32,071 bases of DNA. Source: Acidobacteriota bacterium. Its GTDB lineage: Bacteria; Acidobacteriota; Vicinamibacteria; Vicinamibacterales; Vicinamibacteraceae. Position 1 is the stretch's first letter. Every line of letters begins with the position of its first letter. The position numbers and the translations under genes are program-made. Shown one piece after another: positions 1-7,503 of this stretch. A model generated the notes under the pieces. That model made no database searches. It was not told the origin of the DNA and worked only from the letters and a program-made list of their open reading frames with translations. The stretch is taken from NCBI GenBank assembly GCA_023429845.1, contig JAEZCY010000261.1:1-32071 (forward strand), written 5' to 3'.

Positions 1-1
1 C

Positions 2-229
2 GATCAGGAAGAAACCGACCGCTACTGGAACGCCATCGTCGGCAATGGCGGCCGGGAGAGCGAGTGCGGCTGGTGCAAGGACCGATGGGGCCTCTCCTGG
101 CAGATCACCCCCCGCACACTCATGGACGCATTCGCGGCCGGTGGCGATGAGGCGAAGCGCGCGTTCGAAGCCATGATGACGATGAGGAAGATCGACGTCG
201 CGGCCATCGACGCCGCGCGGCGGGGATGA
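2..229 (+). CDS. VOC family protein, PhnB/3-dmu-9_3-mt type (3' fragment)
   Basis: Only the last 75 codons are in the window, and the reading frame is open from base 2 to TGA at 227-229. The peptide contains CGWCKDRWGLSWQITPR followed by a helical tail (AFEAMMTMRKIDVAAIDAAR). This is the characteristic C-terminal end of the PhnB-like glyoxalase-fold family (Pfam 3-dmu-9_3-mt), whose members are often misnamed 3-demethylubiquinone methyltransferases. Family members are small cytosolic proteins of about 150 residues and mostly lack a proven reaction. The gene lies 32 bp before an AHSA1-type SRPBCC gene on the same strand. That pairing is common in bacteria, so the two are probably one transcript. 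The 5' half and promoter lie outside the window. Substrate cannot be inferred. Confidence 0.85.
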   Translation, partial: DQEETDRYWNAIVGNGGRESECGWCKDRWGLSWQITPRTLMDAFAAGGDEAKRAFEAMMTMRKIDVAAIDAARRG

Positions 230-261
230 GCGGCATTCACGGACAATGACGGAGGCCAGCC

Positions 262-705
262 ATGCCGAGTCGCATTGAGTTCCACCGCGTGCTCCGCTCG
301 ACACCGGAGCGCGTCTACCGCGCGTTCCTGGACCCTGACGCGACGGCCAAGTGGCTGCCGCCTCACGGGTTCACCGGCAAGGTCCACCACATGGATCCGC
401 GCGTCGGCGGCACGTATCGGATGTCGTTCACCAACTTCGCGTCCGGCCAGAGCCATGCGTTCGGAGGCGAGTACCTCGAACTGGTGCCGCACGAGCGTTT
501 GCGCTGGACCGATCGGTTCGAAGACCCGAACCTCCCTGGCGAGATGACGGTCACGGTGCAGCTGAAGCGCGTGTCCCTTGGCACCGAGATGCACGTCGTG
601 CAGGAGGGCGTGCCCGACGTCATTCCCACGGACGCGTGCACGCTTGGCTGGCAGGAGTCGCTGACGCTGCTTGCGCAGTTGGTCGAAGCCGAGATTCCGG
701 ACTAG
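262..705 (+). CDS. SRPBCC / AHSA1-domain protein
   Basis: A 147-residue single-domain protein of the START/Bet v1-like SRPBCC fold, AHSA1 branch. The sequence runs HRVLRSTPERVYRAFLDPDA, then KWLPPHGFTGKVHHMDPRVG, then GTYRMSF, and ends with LGWQESLTLLAQLVE. These are the usual helix-grip opening, the W-x-P segment and the long C-terminal helix. Length is normal for the family. The fold makes a hydrophobic pocket, but the ligand is unknown; the name (Hsp90 ATPase activator) comes from eukaryotic relatives and should not be taken as function here. A GGAGG ribosome site at 251-255 sits 6 bp before the ATG and fixes the start. It follows the VOC gene by 32 bp and is convergent with the GH3 gene. 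A second SRPBCC gene of the same superfamily lies at 15419-15805. Confidence 0.88.
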   Translation: MPSRIEFHRVLRSTPERVYRAFLDPDATAKWLPPHGFTGKVHHMDPRVGGTYRMSFTNFASGQSHAFGGEYLELVPHERLRWTDRFEDPNLPGEMTVTVQLKRVSLGTEMHVVQEGVPDVIPTDACTLGWQESLTLLAQLVEAEIPD

Positions 706-723
706 CACGACGCGCGTGGCCGC

Positions 724-745
724 GACCGCTTCCGGCAGGGCGGTC
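724..745. terminator. Hairpin between convergent genes
   Basis: Perfect 6-bp inverted repeat GACCGC (724-729) and GCGGTC (740-745) around a 10-nt loop. It sits between the SRPBCC stop (705) and the GH3 stop (744-746), overlapping the latter. The position suits a bidirectional terminator, but no T tract is seen on either side. Confidence 0.3.
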
Positions 746-2942
746 AGTTCGCTGCGGACCGCGCAGGGGCGATGGTCGCCGAGAGGCGGCCGACGCTCAC
801 GGTGACGGGGCCACGCGCCGGATGTCGCGCGCCGCTCTCGTCCACGATCGTCAGCGGCTCGGGGTCGAGCGGCAGGCGCACGCGAGCGGATGCGCCCGGC
901 TCGAGCGTCACCCGGCGGAATGCCGCCAGCGCTCTGCGTGGGGCCGTGCGGCCGGCGCCCTCATGCGCGACGAACGCGGTCACCACGTCGTCGCCCGCCC
1001 GTTGGCCCGTATTCGTCACGGAGACCGAGAGCACTGGCGATGCTGCGCCCCTGGCTTCCGACTCGATGCGAAGGTCGTCGTAGCGGAACGTCGTGTAGCT
1101 CCGCCCGTGCCCGAACGGCCAAAGCGGCTCGCCGGAGAAGTAACGGTACGTGCGCTCGCGCATCGAGTAGTCGCTGAACGGCGGCAGATCCGCCGTGGAC
1201 GCGTAGAACGTGACGGGGAGGCGGCCACCGGGGTCCGCTTCGCCGAAGAGAACGTCGGCCACCGCTCCGCCGCCCTCGCCACCCGGGTACCACGCGACGA
1301 GGATGGCGTTGGCGCGCGCCTTGATGGCCGGAATCGCCTGCGCGCTGCCCCCCGTGAGCACGACGACGACCGGCTTGCCGAGCGCGGCGACCTCGTCGAA
1401 CAGCTGCTGTTGAGCGGCCGGCAGCTCGATGGCTCGGCGATCGCCGCCGGGGTTGCTCTTGTCCTCCCCTTCCTCGCCTTCCTGCCGGGGCGTGAGGCCC
1501 AGCACCATGATCACGGTGTCGCTGGCACGCGCGACCTCGACGGCCTCGCGCCGCGCCTCGGGCGTGCCTCGCGCGACGTCGCTGCCGCGGGCGCTCGTCA
1601 CGACCACACCGTGTGACGCTGCGGCTCGGCGCAGCCCGTCGAGGATCGTGATCGGTGCGGACGGCGTGCCGTTGTAGTTGCCGACGAGCGCGTCGAGATC
1701 GTCGGCGGTCGGGCCGATCACGGCGAGCCGCTCGAGCGATGAGGCGAGCGGCAGGGTGCCGTCGTTCTCCAGCAACACGAGAGACCTGCGGGCCACGTCA
1801 CGATTGAGCGCGCGGTGCCCGGCCGAGTCGTTGACGGCGTAGGGGATACGCGTATGCGCCACGCGGTCCGGCGGGTCGAACATGCCGAGCCGCATGCGAG
1901 CCGTGAACAACCGCGTCACCGCGCGATCGATGTCGGGCCCGGTGAGCAGCCCACGCTCGACCGCGACCGCGATCTTGCGGAAGTCGTTGCCGCACTCGAG
2001 GTCGGTGCCGGCCCTGACGGCCTGCGCGGACGCCGCCGCGGCGTCGGCGGAGTACCGATGCCGCTTCCACATGTCGTTGACCGCGCCGCAGTCGGTCACG
2101 ACGTATCCGTCGAACCCCCAGCGGCCGCGGAGAAGCCCGTCGAGCAGGGTGCGGCTGCCGCTGACGGGAATGCCGTCCACGGCGTTGTACGCCGTCATCA
2201 CCGACAGCACGCCGCCGTCGCGCACCGCCCGCTCGAAGTGCGGCAGGTAGGTCTCGGCCATGTCGCGCGCGCTCGGTCTGGCGTCGAACGTGTGCCGATC
2301 CGCTTCCGGGCCGCTGTGCACGACGTAGTGCTTCGCTGTGGTGACGGTCTTGAGGTAGACGGGGTCGTCACCCTGCATACCGCGGACGAACGCCACGGCC
2401 ATGCGTCCCGTCAGCACCGGGTCCTCGCCGTACGTCTCGTGGCCCCGCCCCCATCGCGGATCACGGAAGATGTTGATGTTCGGCGAGAAGAACGTCAGGC
2501 CCTGATAGCGACCGCGCTGGCCCTGCCGCACGAACTCGTGGTGCTTGGCCCGCGCCTCGTCGCCGATCGCGGTGGCGACGCGCTGCATCAGCGCCTCGTC
2601 GAAGGTCGCCGCCAGCGCGATGGCCTGAGGGAACACCGTGGCCACACCCGCACGTGCCACACCGTGCAACGCTTCGTTCCACCAGCCGTAGGCGGGTACG
2701 CCGAGTCGGTCGATCGCCGGCGCCTCGTCCATCATCTGCGCGATCTTTTCCTCGAGCGTCATCGCGCCGACGAGTGCCGCGACGCGCTCGCGGACGGGTC
2801 GTTCGGGGTCGAGCCAGGGTCGGTCACGCGACGGCACCTGCGCGTGCAGCGTCAGCGCCGCCGCGAGGCAGCCGAACGCCAGCGCGCCGAGGGTACGACC
2901 AACCGTGGACGCTGCTCCGGACCCATCGCGATGCGGTGTCAT
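744..2942 (-). CDS. Glycoside hydrolase family 3 beta-glycosidase, secreted
   Basis: A 732-residue GH3 enzyme of the beta-glucosidase/beta-xylosidase group, releasing sugars from the non-reducing ends of plant or microbial glycans. Residues 15-35 form a hydrophobic signal peptide ending near LHAQ, so export is predicted. Visible landmarks: YGWWNEALHGVAR near 85-97, NINIFRDPRWGRGHETYGED at 155-174, the substrate-binding KH at 204-205, and VVTDCGAV at 281-288 with D284 as the expected nucleophile. The second alpha/beta domain carries the acid/base region EGEEGEDK at 488-495. WPFGHGRSYTTF at 609-620 leads into a C-terminal fibronectin-III-like domain. Length and domain order are normal and no residue seems missing. 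The D-C-G context of the nucleophile resembles xylosidase-type GH3, but substrate cannot be decided from sequence. It appears monocistronic. Confidence 0.93.
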   Translation of the reverse strand: MTPHRDGSGAASTVGRTLGALAFGCLAAALTLHAQVPSRDRPWLDPERPVRERVAALVGAMTLEEKIAQMMDEAPAIDRLGVPAYGWWNEALHGVARAGVATVFPQAIALAATFDEALMQRVATAIGDEARAKHHEFVRQGQRGRYQGLTFFSPNINIFRDPRWGRGHETYGEDPVLTGRMAVAFVRGMQGDDPVYLKTVTTAKHYVVHSGPEADRHTFDARPSARDMAETYLPHFERAVRDGGVLSVMTAYNAVDGIPVSGSRTLLDGLLRGRWGFDGYVVTDCGAVNDMWKRHRYSADAAAASAQAVRAGTDLECGNDFRKIAVAVERGLLTGPDIDRAVTRLFTARMRLGMFDPPDRVAHTRIPYAVNDSAGHRALNRDVARRSLVLLENDGTLPLASSLERLAVIGPTADDLDALVGNYNGTPSAPITILDGLRRAAASHGVVVTSARGSDVARGTPEARREAVEVARASDTVIMVLGLTPRQEGEEGEDKSNPGGDRRAIELPAAQQQLFDEVAALGKPVVVVLTGGSAQAIPAIKARANAILVAWYPGGEGGGAVADVLFGEADPGGRLPVTFYASTADLPPFSDYSMRERTYRYFSGEPLWPFGHGRSYTTFRYDDLRIESEARGAASPVLSVSVTNTGQRAGDDVVTAFVAHEGAGRTAPRRALAAFRRVTLEPGASARVRLPLDPEPLTIVDESGARHPARGPVTVSVGRLSATIAPARSAAN

Positions 2943-3347
2943 TCGGTGCTCGCGAGCAATCTACACCACGGGGTCGCGTGTGCTGGTCGGCAGCGAGGGG
3001 AGCTGCCCGTCGGGCGGGGCCCGACGGCTACGTACGCAAGCCGGTGCACCTCCGGCCCCGTAACGACAGGCATGCTGCACGCCCGCTACGTACCACGGGC
3101 GCTGAAACGCCGGCTACGTACGCAAGCGTGGTGCACCCTCTGCCCTGGACCGGGGTAGGCGCTGTTCGTCTTCGACGTGTAACGCTTCCACGTCCGTTCG
3201 ATTTCAGACCATCTCACTGGCGCTGATGCGGACGCTCGTCACCGCAAGGCGACGCACCGGGCTGGCGTCGATTCTGCAGGCAATCTGCCGAACGCGTCCG
3301 CCGTCCACTCGACGGCCGCGAATTGCTGAGTTCGATGCAAGAAATTC
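2943..3347. other. Gene-free stretch between GH3 and radical SAM genes
   Basis: This 405-bp stretch lies between two divergent genes and should hold both promoters. An extended -10-like TAGATT (2958-2963, minus strand) lies 15 bp before the GH3 ATG, but I find no convincing -35. The middle holds the repeat cluster described separately. A short frame at 3226-3351 (41 codons) overlaps the radical SAM ATG through ATGA but does not look protein-like. No RNA gene is recognised. Confidence 0.6.
3025..3137. repeat. Intergenic direct-repeat and hairpin cluster
   Basis: A 17-bp unit, CGGCTACGTACGCAAGC, occurs exactly at 3025-3041 and 3111-3127, 86 bp apart. Each copy is followed within 1-2 bp by GGTGCACC (3043-3050 and 3130-3137). 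Between them lies a related core CGCTACGTACC (3084-3094). It sits inside an inverted repeat GCCCG/CGGGC (3081-3085, 3096-3100), and a second small hairpin GGCG-CTGAAA-CGCC follows (3098-3111). The layout resembles REP/BIME-type extragenic elements. Whether it is dispersed in the genome cannot be seen from one window. Confidence 0.65.
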
Positions 3348-5096
3348 ATGACGATTGAGTTCGCCGGGAAGATGCTGTGCTCGGCAGGCGTGAGCTACTT
3401 CCACGTCTATCCGAACGGCGACGTGTATCGATGTCTCGCCGATTACAACGCGCGCCGAGCGCCGATGTTCAACCTCAAGCGCGACGGCTGGAGGGGCGCG
3501 GACGCCCCGACGTCCTGCGACCACGAGCGCTGCTACAACGCCTGCGACCTCGATTGGACGACCAAGTGGCAGCTGGACGAGCAGGGTCGCCTGGAGAGGA
3601 CGTTCGAGGGACAGCGCAAGGACGTGGACGGCGCCGTTTCGCAGTGGCTGTGCTCACAACGACTGGAGTCGCCGCAGCGCCGGATGGCGTACTTCATCTG
3701 GTCGCCGACCCTCGCCTGCAACTACACGTGCGCGTACTGTGGCTGCGCGGCTGGTGAGAAGCAGCTCAGGAACGACTTTCCTTCGACGGCACCGGAGCTG
3801 ACGGTGGACGAGTGGATCGACGTCTGGAGCGACATCCTGGATCGCTTCGAGTACGGCGTCCTCAGCGTCACCGGCGGCGAGCCGTTGCTCAGCGACGCGA
3901 CGCTCCCGGTGCTGGGCGTCGTCGCGAAGAAGTTCGCCTGCTACATCACGTCGAACGTCAGCCGCAACGTCATGGAGTTCGCGCGCAGCATTCCACCGGG
4001 GCGGCCGGCCGCAGTTGACGGCTTCGGCGAGGTCCCGGTTGGCGTCTCCGGGATCAACTGCAGCCTGCACCCCACGTCGAAGGGCTTCAACTGGGAGCTC
4101 TTCAAGGGTTCGGTCCTCCTCCTGCGCAACGCGGGCTTCGGCGTCTCGGTCAACTACGTGGGGTATCCCCTGCAGCTCTATCTCGCCCCCGAGTACAAGG
4201 CCTGGTGCGAGCAGAACGACATCGAGTTCACGTTGTCCTCGTGGCAGGGCGTGGACAACGACGGCACCGTCTCGCGGTACTCCACGCAGGAACGAACCTT
4301 CTTCGAGGCGATCGCGCCGCCGCATCGCAAGAAGGCCAACGAGCTGGTGTTCGTGGATCTCGGCCACGCGGTGACCTTCGACGACCCGGCGCCGCGCGTA
4401 CTGATGTCCGACGTCGCGACCTTGACGGGGCGCATCCGCAACCTCTCGCCCGCCACCTGGGAGGTGGGCAGCGGGCCCGACAAGTGGAGCGTCGCCGGCT
4501 ACATCACCCGCGTCGGGCGGCGCAAGCAGTGGCTGCGGGAGCTGCGCACGAGCCCGGCGGAGTGCCGCGTCACGCAGGACGCCGATCTGGAGTTCTCCCT
4601 GCCCATCGACACGCGCGGGCTTGCCGCCGGCATCTACGAGGTCTGGGTGGACATGCTGATGCCGCCCCGGAACTGGATGGCGTTGCACGGCGCCATGCCG
4701 GCCGCCGCCACGCTCCGCGTCGAGGCATTCAGTCACGAGATCGCAGTGGACGTGGATGCCGTCACGCTGTCACCGGGCGCCCCGACCGTCCTGAGCGGAA
4801 CGCTGCGCAACACCTGCGGCAAGCCATGGCCCGTGGGCGCAGGCAGCGAGGCGTTGCGCCTCGGCGCACGCCTGCTGCGCCGCGATGGCGAAGGCGCTCC
4901 CATCCGCGAGTACCGTGCTCCCCTCGTGGCCTTGCCGACCGCGCCGGAGGACCCCGTGCCGTTCAGTCTGGTGCTGGACCCGCCCGACCTCGAGGGCGAC
5001 GACTACGAGCTCAGCATCGATGTCGTGAAGGAGAACCAGTTCTGGCTCGCCGAAAAGGGCGCGACACCGGCGGTGATCCCCGTGGTGATCGGCTAG
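3348..5096 (+). CDS. Radical SAM protein with N-terminal SPASM-like cysteines and two C-terminal beta-sandwich repeats
   Basis: A 582-residue protein. Residues 118-131 hold the radical SAM cluster motif C-x3-C-x2-C (C124, C128, C131 in CNYTCAYC). TGGEPLL at 175-181 is the SAM-binding glycine segment, and YITSN and GINCSLHP are further barrel strands. Upstream of this barrel, residues 11-66 look like an auxiliary-cluster (SPASM-type) segment: C11, NGDVYRC ending at C29, then C57, C62 and C66. SPASM segments normally follow the barrel, so the order is unusual. Residues about 340-460 and 465-582 look like two copies of one beta-sandwich module. The second contains NTCGKPWP, LRLGARLL and YELSIDVVKENQFWLAEKG, resembling modules attached to glycan-cluster glycosyltransferases. 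A TGA at 3327-3329 precedes the ATG in frame; no strong ribosome site is seen. It stands alone, 43 bp before the AlgH gene. The reaction and substrate are unknown; a glycan or glycosylated metabolite is a guess. Confidence 0.85.
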   Translation: MTIEFAGKMLCSAGVSYFHVYPNGDVYRCLADYNARRAPMFNLKRDGWRGADAPTSCDHERCYNACDLDWTTKWQLDEQGRLERTFEGQRKDVDGAVSQWLCSQRLESPQRRMAYFIWSPTLACNYTCAYCGCAAGEKQLRNDFPSTAPELTVDEWIDVWSDILDRFEYGVLSVTGGEPLLSDATLPVLGVVAKKFACYITSNVSRNVMEFARSIPPGRPAAVDGFGEVPVGVSGINCSLHPTSKGFNWELFKGSVLLLRNAGFGVSVNYVGYPLQLYLAPEYKAWCEQNDIEFTLSSWQGVDNDGTVSRYSTQERTFFEAIAPPHRKKANELVFVDLGHAVTFDDPAPRVLMSDVATLTGRIRNLSPATWEVGSGPDKWSVAGYITRVGRRKQWLRELRTSPAECRVTQDADLEFSLPIDTRGLAAGIYEVWVDMLMPPRNWMALHGAMPAAATLRVEAFSHEIAVDVDAVTLSPGAPTVLSGTLRNTCGKPWPVGAGSEALRLGARLLRRDGEGAPIREYRAPLVALPTAPEDPVPFSLVLDPPDLEGDDYELSIDVVKENQFWLAEKGATPAVIPVVIG

Positions 5097-5138
5097 CCGT
5101 GCTCGGGCGGCTCCGCTGGCGTGCGATGCTGATGGACC

Positions 5139-5873
5139 ATGCCGAGTGCGACGCCATCGCTTCGTGTGCGGACGGGCCGCGCCGGTCGGCTGGCAGCCGC
5201 GGGCGGATTCTTGATGATCGCGGCGGGCATGGCCGGGATCTTCGCCGAACGACCGGCCGCGCGGCAGCCGGGGCGGGAGGTCATCGTCCGGGAACTGGCC
5301 GCAGGCAAGCTGCTCGTAGCTGCTCGCAACCTGCCGGACCCGAACTTCGCCGACACGATCGTTCTCCTGATAGACCATTCGGATGACGGTGCGGCCGGGC
5401 TCGTCGTCAACAGGCCATCGGACGTCCCCCTCTCGCGCGTCCTCCCCGGTGTGGCGCAGGTCGCCGACGACGAGGCAGCGGCGTTCATCGGCGGGCCCGT
5501 CTCGCAAGGCAGCGTGATCGCGCTGTCGCGCCACGCATGCGCCGGCTGCCCGCGCCTGGGGCTAGACGTGTACCTCGTGAACACTCAGGACGCGCTGCAG
5601 GGGCGCCTCGCCAACGGGGCCGACGCCCGAAACGTCCGCGTCTACCTCGGATACGCGGGCTGGAGTCGCGGACAACTGGAAGCCGAGACGCGCCAGGGCG
5701 CGTGGCGCGTTCTGGAAGCCGACGCACGCATGGTGTTCGACCCGGATCCGGAGTCGCTGTGGGAGCGGGCGATCAAGCGAACCGAGGCCGTCCTGGCCCG
5801 TCTTCTGGGACCGCCCCGCACCACGCAGCCGCGTCAGGCATTCCCATCCGTCGGGCCTCGGGCGCCGGCATGA
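5139..5873 (+). CDS. YqgE/AlgH family (DUF179) protein with N-terminal hydrophobic segment
   Basis: A 244-residue protein whose residues 45-225 match the YqgE/AlgH family. LVAARNLPDPNFADTIVLLI is followed by AGLVVNRPSDVPL, FIGGPV, and VYLGYAGWSRGQLEAE. The family's molecular role is unsettled; AlgH was named for an effect on alginate production in Pseudomonas. Most members are soluble proteins of about 185-190 residues. This one has about 40 extra N-terminal residues with a hydrophobic stretch at 17-36 (LAAAGGFLMIAAGMAGIFAE), preceded by arginines. That looks like a membrane anchor or signal peptide. The ATG at 5139 is the first good start; an internal start near residue 46 would remove the anchor but shows no ribosome site. 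The 3' end overlaps the convergent DinB gene by 40 bp. It follows the radical SAM gene by 42 bp and may share its transcript. Confidence 0.88.
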   Translation: MPSATPSLRVRTGRAGRLAAAGGFLMIAAGMAGIFAERPAARQPGREVIVRELAAGKLLVAARNLPDPNFADTIVLLIDHSDDGAAGLVVNRPSDVPLSRVLPGVAQVADDEAAAFIGGPVSQGSVIALSRHACAGCPRLGLDVYLVNTQDALQGRLANGADARNVRVYLGYAGWSRGQLEAETRQGAWRVLEADARMVFDPDPESLWERAIKRTEAVLARLLGPPRTTQPRQAFPSVGPRAPA

Positions 5874-6325
5874 ATCTGCCGGATGGCGCCGAGGTGGTAG
5901 CCCAGGTGGACGACGCTGCCGATCACGCCGTTCAGCTCCACGAGCTCCAGCTCACGCGGCGTCGCTATCGCTGCACACCAGGTGTCGACCTGCGCCCGCA
6001 GCTCGGCACGCAGTCGCGTCCACTCGTCGTCTGCCACGGCGCCGATCTGCCACGCGGCATTCCAGTCCGCCGAGGCGAACGGGTTGTCGCCGCCTGCCCA
6101 TCGATTCAGCAGCGACAAGCCGTACGACAGGTGCGCGACGTGTGCGGCGATCGTCGCCCCGCCATGTGACGAGATGGAGGCGTCGCCGGCCGACAGCCGG
6201 TCGAGCGACGCCAGCAGGCCCGTGTCCCCGGCATTGAGCACGAAGCCGCCGGTCGGCGCGGTGCCGTAGGTGACCTCCCGCAGTAGCGCCTGCAGGCTCG
6301 CGAAGACTCCGGAACTGACCATCAT
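5834..6325 (-). CDS. DinB superfamily protein
   Basis: A 163-residue protein of the DinB/YfiT four-helix-bundle superfamily. GATIAAHVAHLSYGLSLLNR (about 55-74) provides the first metal-binding-type histidine(s). GVIGSVVHLGYHLGAIRQI (about 134-152) supplies the C-terminal pair, in the usual H-x3-H spacing. Such proteins bind a divalent metal; some are thiol-dependent S-transferases, but most, like this one, have no assigned substrate. The name is unrelated to DNA polymerase IV. Two ATGs are adjacent at the start; the first has a GTGGAG ribosome site about 9 bp upstream. It lies 53 bp downstream of the esterase gene on the same strand, with a possible hairpin between them, and overlaps the AlgH gene tail to tail. 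Confidence 0.85.
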   Translation of the reverse strand: MMVSSGVFASLQALLREVTYGTAPTGGFVLNAGDTGLLASLDRLSAGDASISSHGGATIAAHVAHLSYGLSLLNRWAGGDNPFASADWNAAWQIGAVADDEWTRLRAELRAQVDTWCAAIATPRELELVELNGVIGSVVHLGYHLGAIRQIHAGARGPTDGNA

Positions 6326-6353
6326 CTGTCACATCTCCACGAGTTGGTCGGCG

Positions 6354-6377
6354 GGTGCCCTGGTGCAGGCAGGCACC
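6354..6377 (-). terminator. Hairpin just after the esterase gene
   Basis: Perfect 6-bp inverted repeat GGTGCC (6354-6359) and GGCACC (6372-6377) with a 12-nt loop, beginning 2 bp past the esterase stop at 6379-6381. It could end or attenuate transcription before the DinB gene. There is no T run, so this is a weak call. Confidence 0.3.
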
Positions 6378-6378
6378 A

Positions 6379-7431
6379 TCATCGCGCCGCCGGCTGGCGG
6401 TACGAGCGCTCCACGCTGTCGGCCGGGTCGGTAGACACGGGATGATCCCGCCACAACCAGCGCAGCATCTCCGGAAGCATCGCGCCCCCCATCCTCTGGC
6501 CGTGCGTGTTGATGCCCCAGATGTAGTTGAGGTCGTAGCCCTTCTCGGTGAGCGCCTCCGCCATGCGTACGTTCTGCAGGAACCAGTCGCGGCGCGCGTC
6601 GTAGCCGCCATCGCGGCCCACTCCGCGGTTGTCGTTGCGGCCGCCGTTCAGGAAGATCCGCAACGGCTTCTTCTCGTTCTTCCTGATGATGTCGGGATAG
6701 GCGTCGCCGCCGCGGATGTTGGTGTAGCTGCCGACGATGCTCAACACCTTGCGGAACTGATCGGGCCGATGCCATGCGACGGTGAACGCGGCGATCGCAC
6801 CGCTGCTGGTGCCGCCGATGCCGCGCCGGGCCGGGTCCTTCGTGATCGTGTAGTCCTTCTCCAGCGCCGGCAGGAGTTCGTCCACGATGACGCGCGCGTA
6901 CCGGTCGTCGAGCTCGTTGTACTCGGTGGGACGATTCGTCGTGCGGTCGCCCCACTCCTTCGGGTTCGGCTCCGGCTGCTCGGGGGTGCGGCCCGGGTTG
7001 ATGAAGGCCGTGATGATCACCGGTAGTTCCCGACGGTAGATCAGGTTGTCGAGAACGTTGGGCGCCCGTGCGGAGCCGGCCATGTCGATGAACGCCTGGC
7101 CGTCCTGGAAGATCATCAGGTCGGCTTCGACGGCGGGGTCGTACTGCGCCGGTACGTGCACCCAATACGTGTGCTGCGTGCCGGGATACGCCTTGCTGGC
7201 CGGCAGCACGAACGGCCCGCGCAGCGTACCCTTCGGCACGCCGTCACGCTCGAGCGAATCGGGCCCGAGCGTGTAGTACGCGTTCATGTCCGGGCCGGAC
7301 GTCGTGGGGACCGCTGGCGTCGGGGCCGGCGCCTGCGGGGGCGCCGTCTGGGCGTTCGACGTGAGGGACGAGGCAGCCAGGGCGCAGAAGAACAGCGCGG
7401 CCGCCCGGAGCGGGAGCGTCGGAATGGTCAT
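6379..7431 (-). CDS. Secreted esterase, enterochelin-esterase (Fes/esterase D)-like
   Basis: A 350-residue alpha/beta-hydrolase of the Fes-like esterase group (COG2382 type). The ATG at 7429-7431 begins a clear signal peptide (LRAAALFFCALAASSLTSNAQ), followed by a proline/alanine-rich linker to about residue 45; the upstream in-frame extension is arginine-rich and not protein-like. Typical blocks are YWVHVPAQYDP, LMIFQDGQAFID, VIITAFINPGR, and a nucleophile elbow GTSSG at 207-211 with S209 as the expected serine. The late THGQ (H310) is the likely triad histidine. Acidobacterial relatives are often annotated as enterochelin esterase or gluconolactonase-associated esterase. No siderophore genes are nearby, so the substrate is open (acylated carbohydrates are equally likely). 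It is a periplasmic or secreted enzyme. Confidence 0.88.
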   Translation of the reverse strand: MTIPTLPLRAAALFFCALAASSLTSNAQTAPPQAPAPTPAVPTTSGPDMNAYYTLGPDSLERDGVPKGTLRGPFVLPASKAYPGTQHTYWVHVPAQYDPAVEADLMIFQDGQAFIDMAGSARAPNVLDNLIYRRELPVIITAFINPGRTPEQPEPNPKEWGDRTTNRPTEYNELDDRYARVIVDELLPALEKDYTITKDPARRGIGGTSSGAIAAFTVAWHRPDQFRKVLSIVGSYTNIRGGDAYPDIIRKNEKKPLRIFLNGGRNDNRGVGRDGGYDARRDWFLQNVRMAEALTEKGYDLNYIWGINTHGQRMGGAMLPEMLRWLWRDHPVSTDPADSVERSYRQPAAR

Positions 7432-7503
7432 CGCGTGTGGGCCTGGTGCGCCAGAAGGTAGCACACGGCGCCGCGCCCGGCGCCGGCCCACGTGGTGAGT
7501 GCC

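Noticed and set aside
1815..3158. A 447-codon plus-strand frame opposite the GH3 gene
   Set aside because: No fold-like sequence; it runs over the GH3 5' end and into the intergenic repeats. It is a GC shadow.
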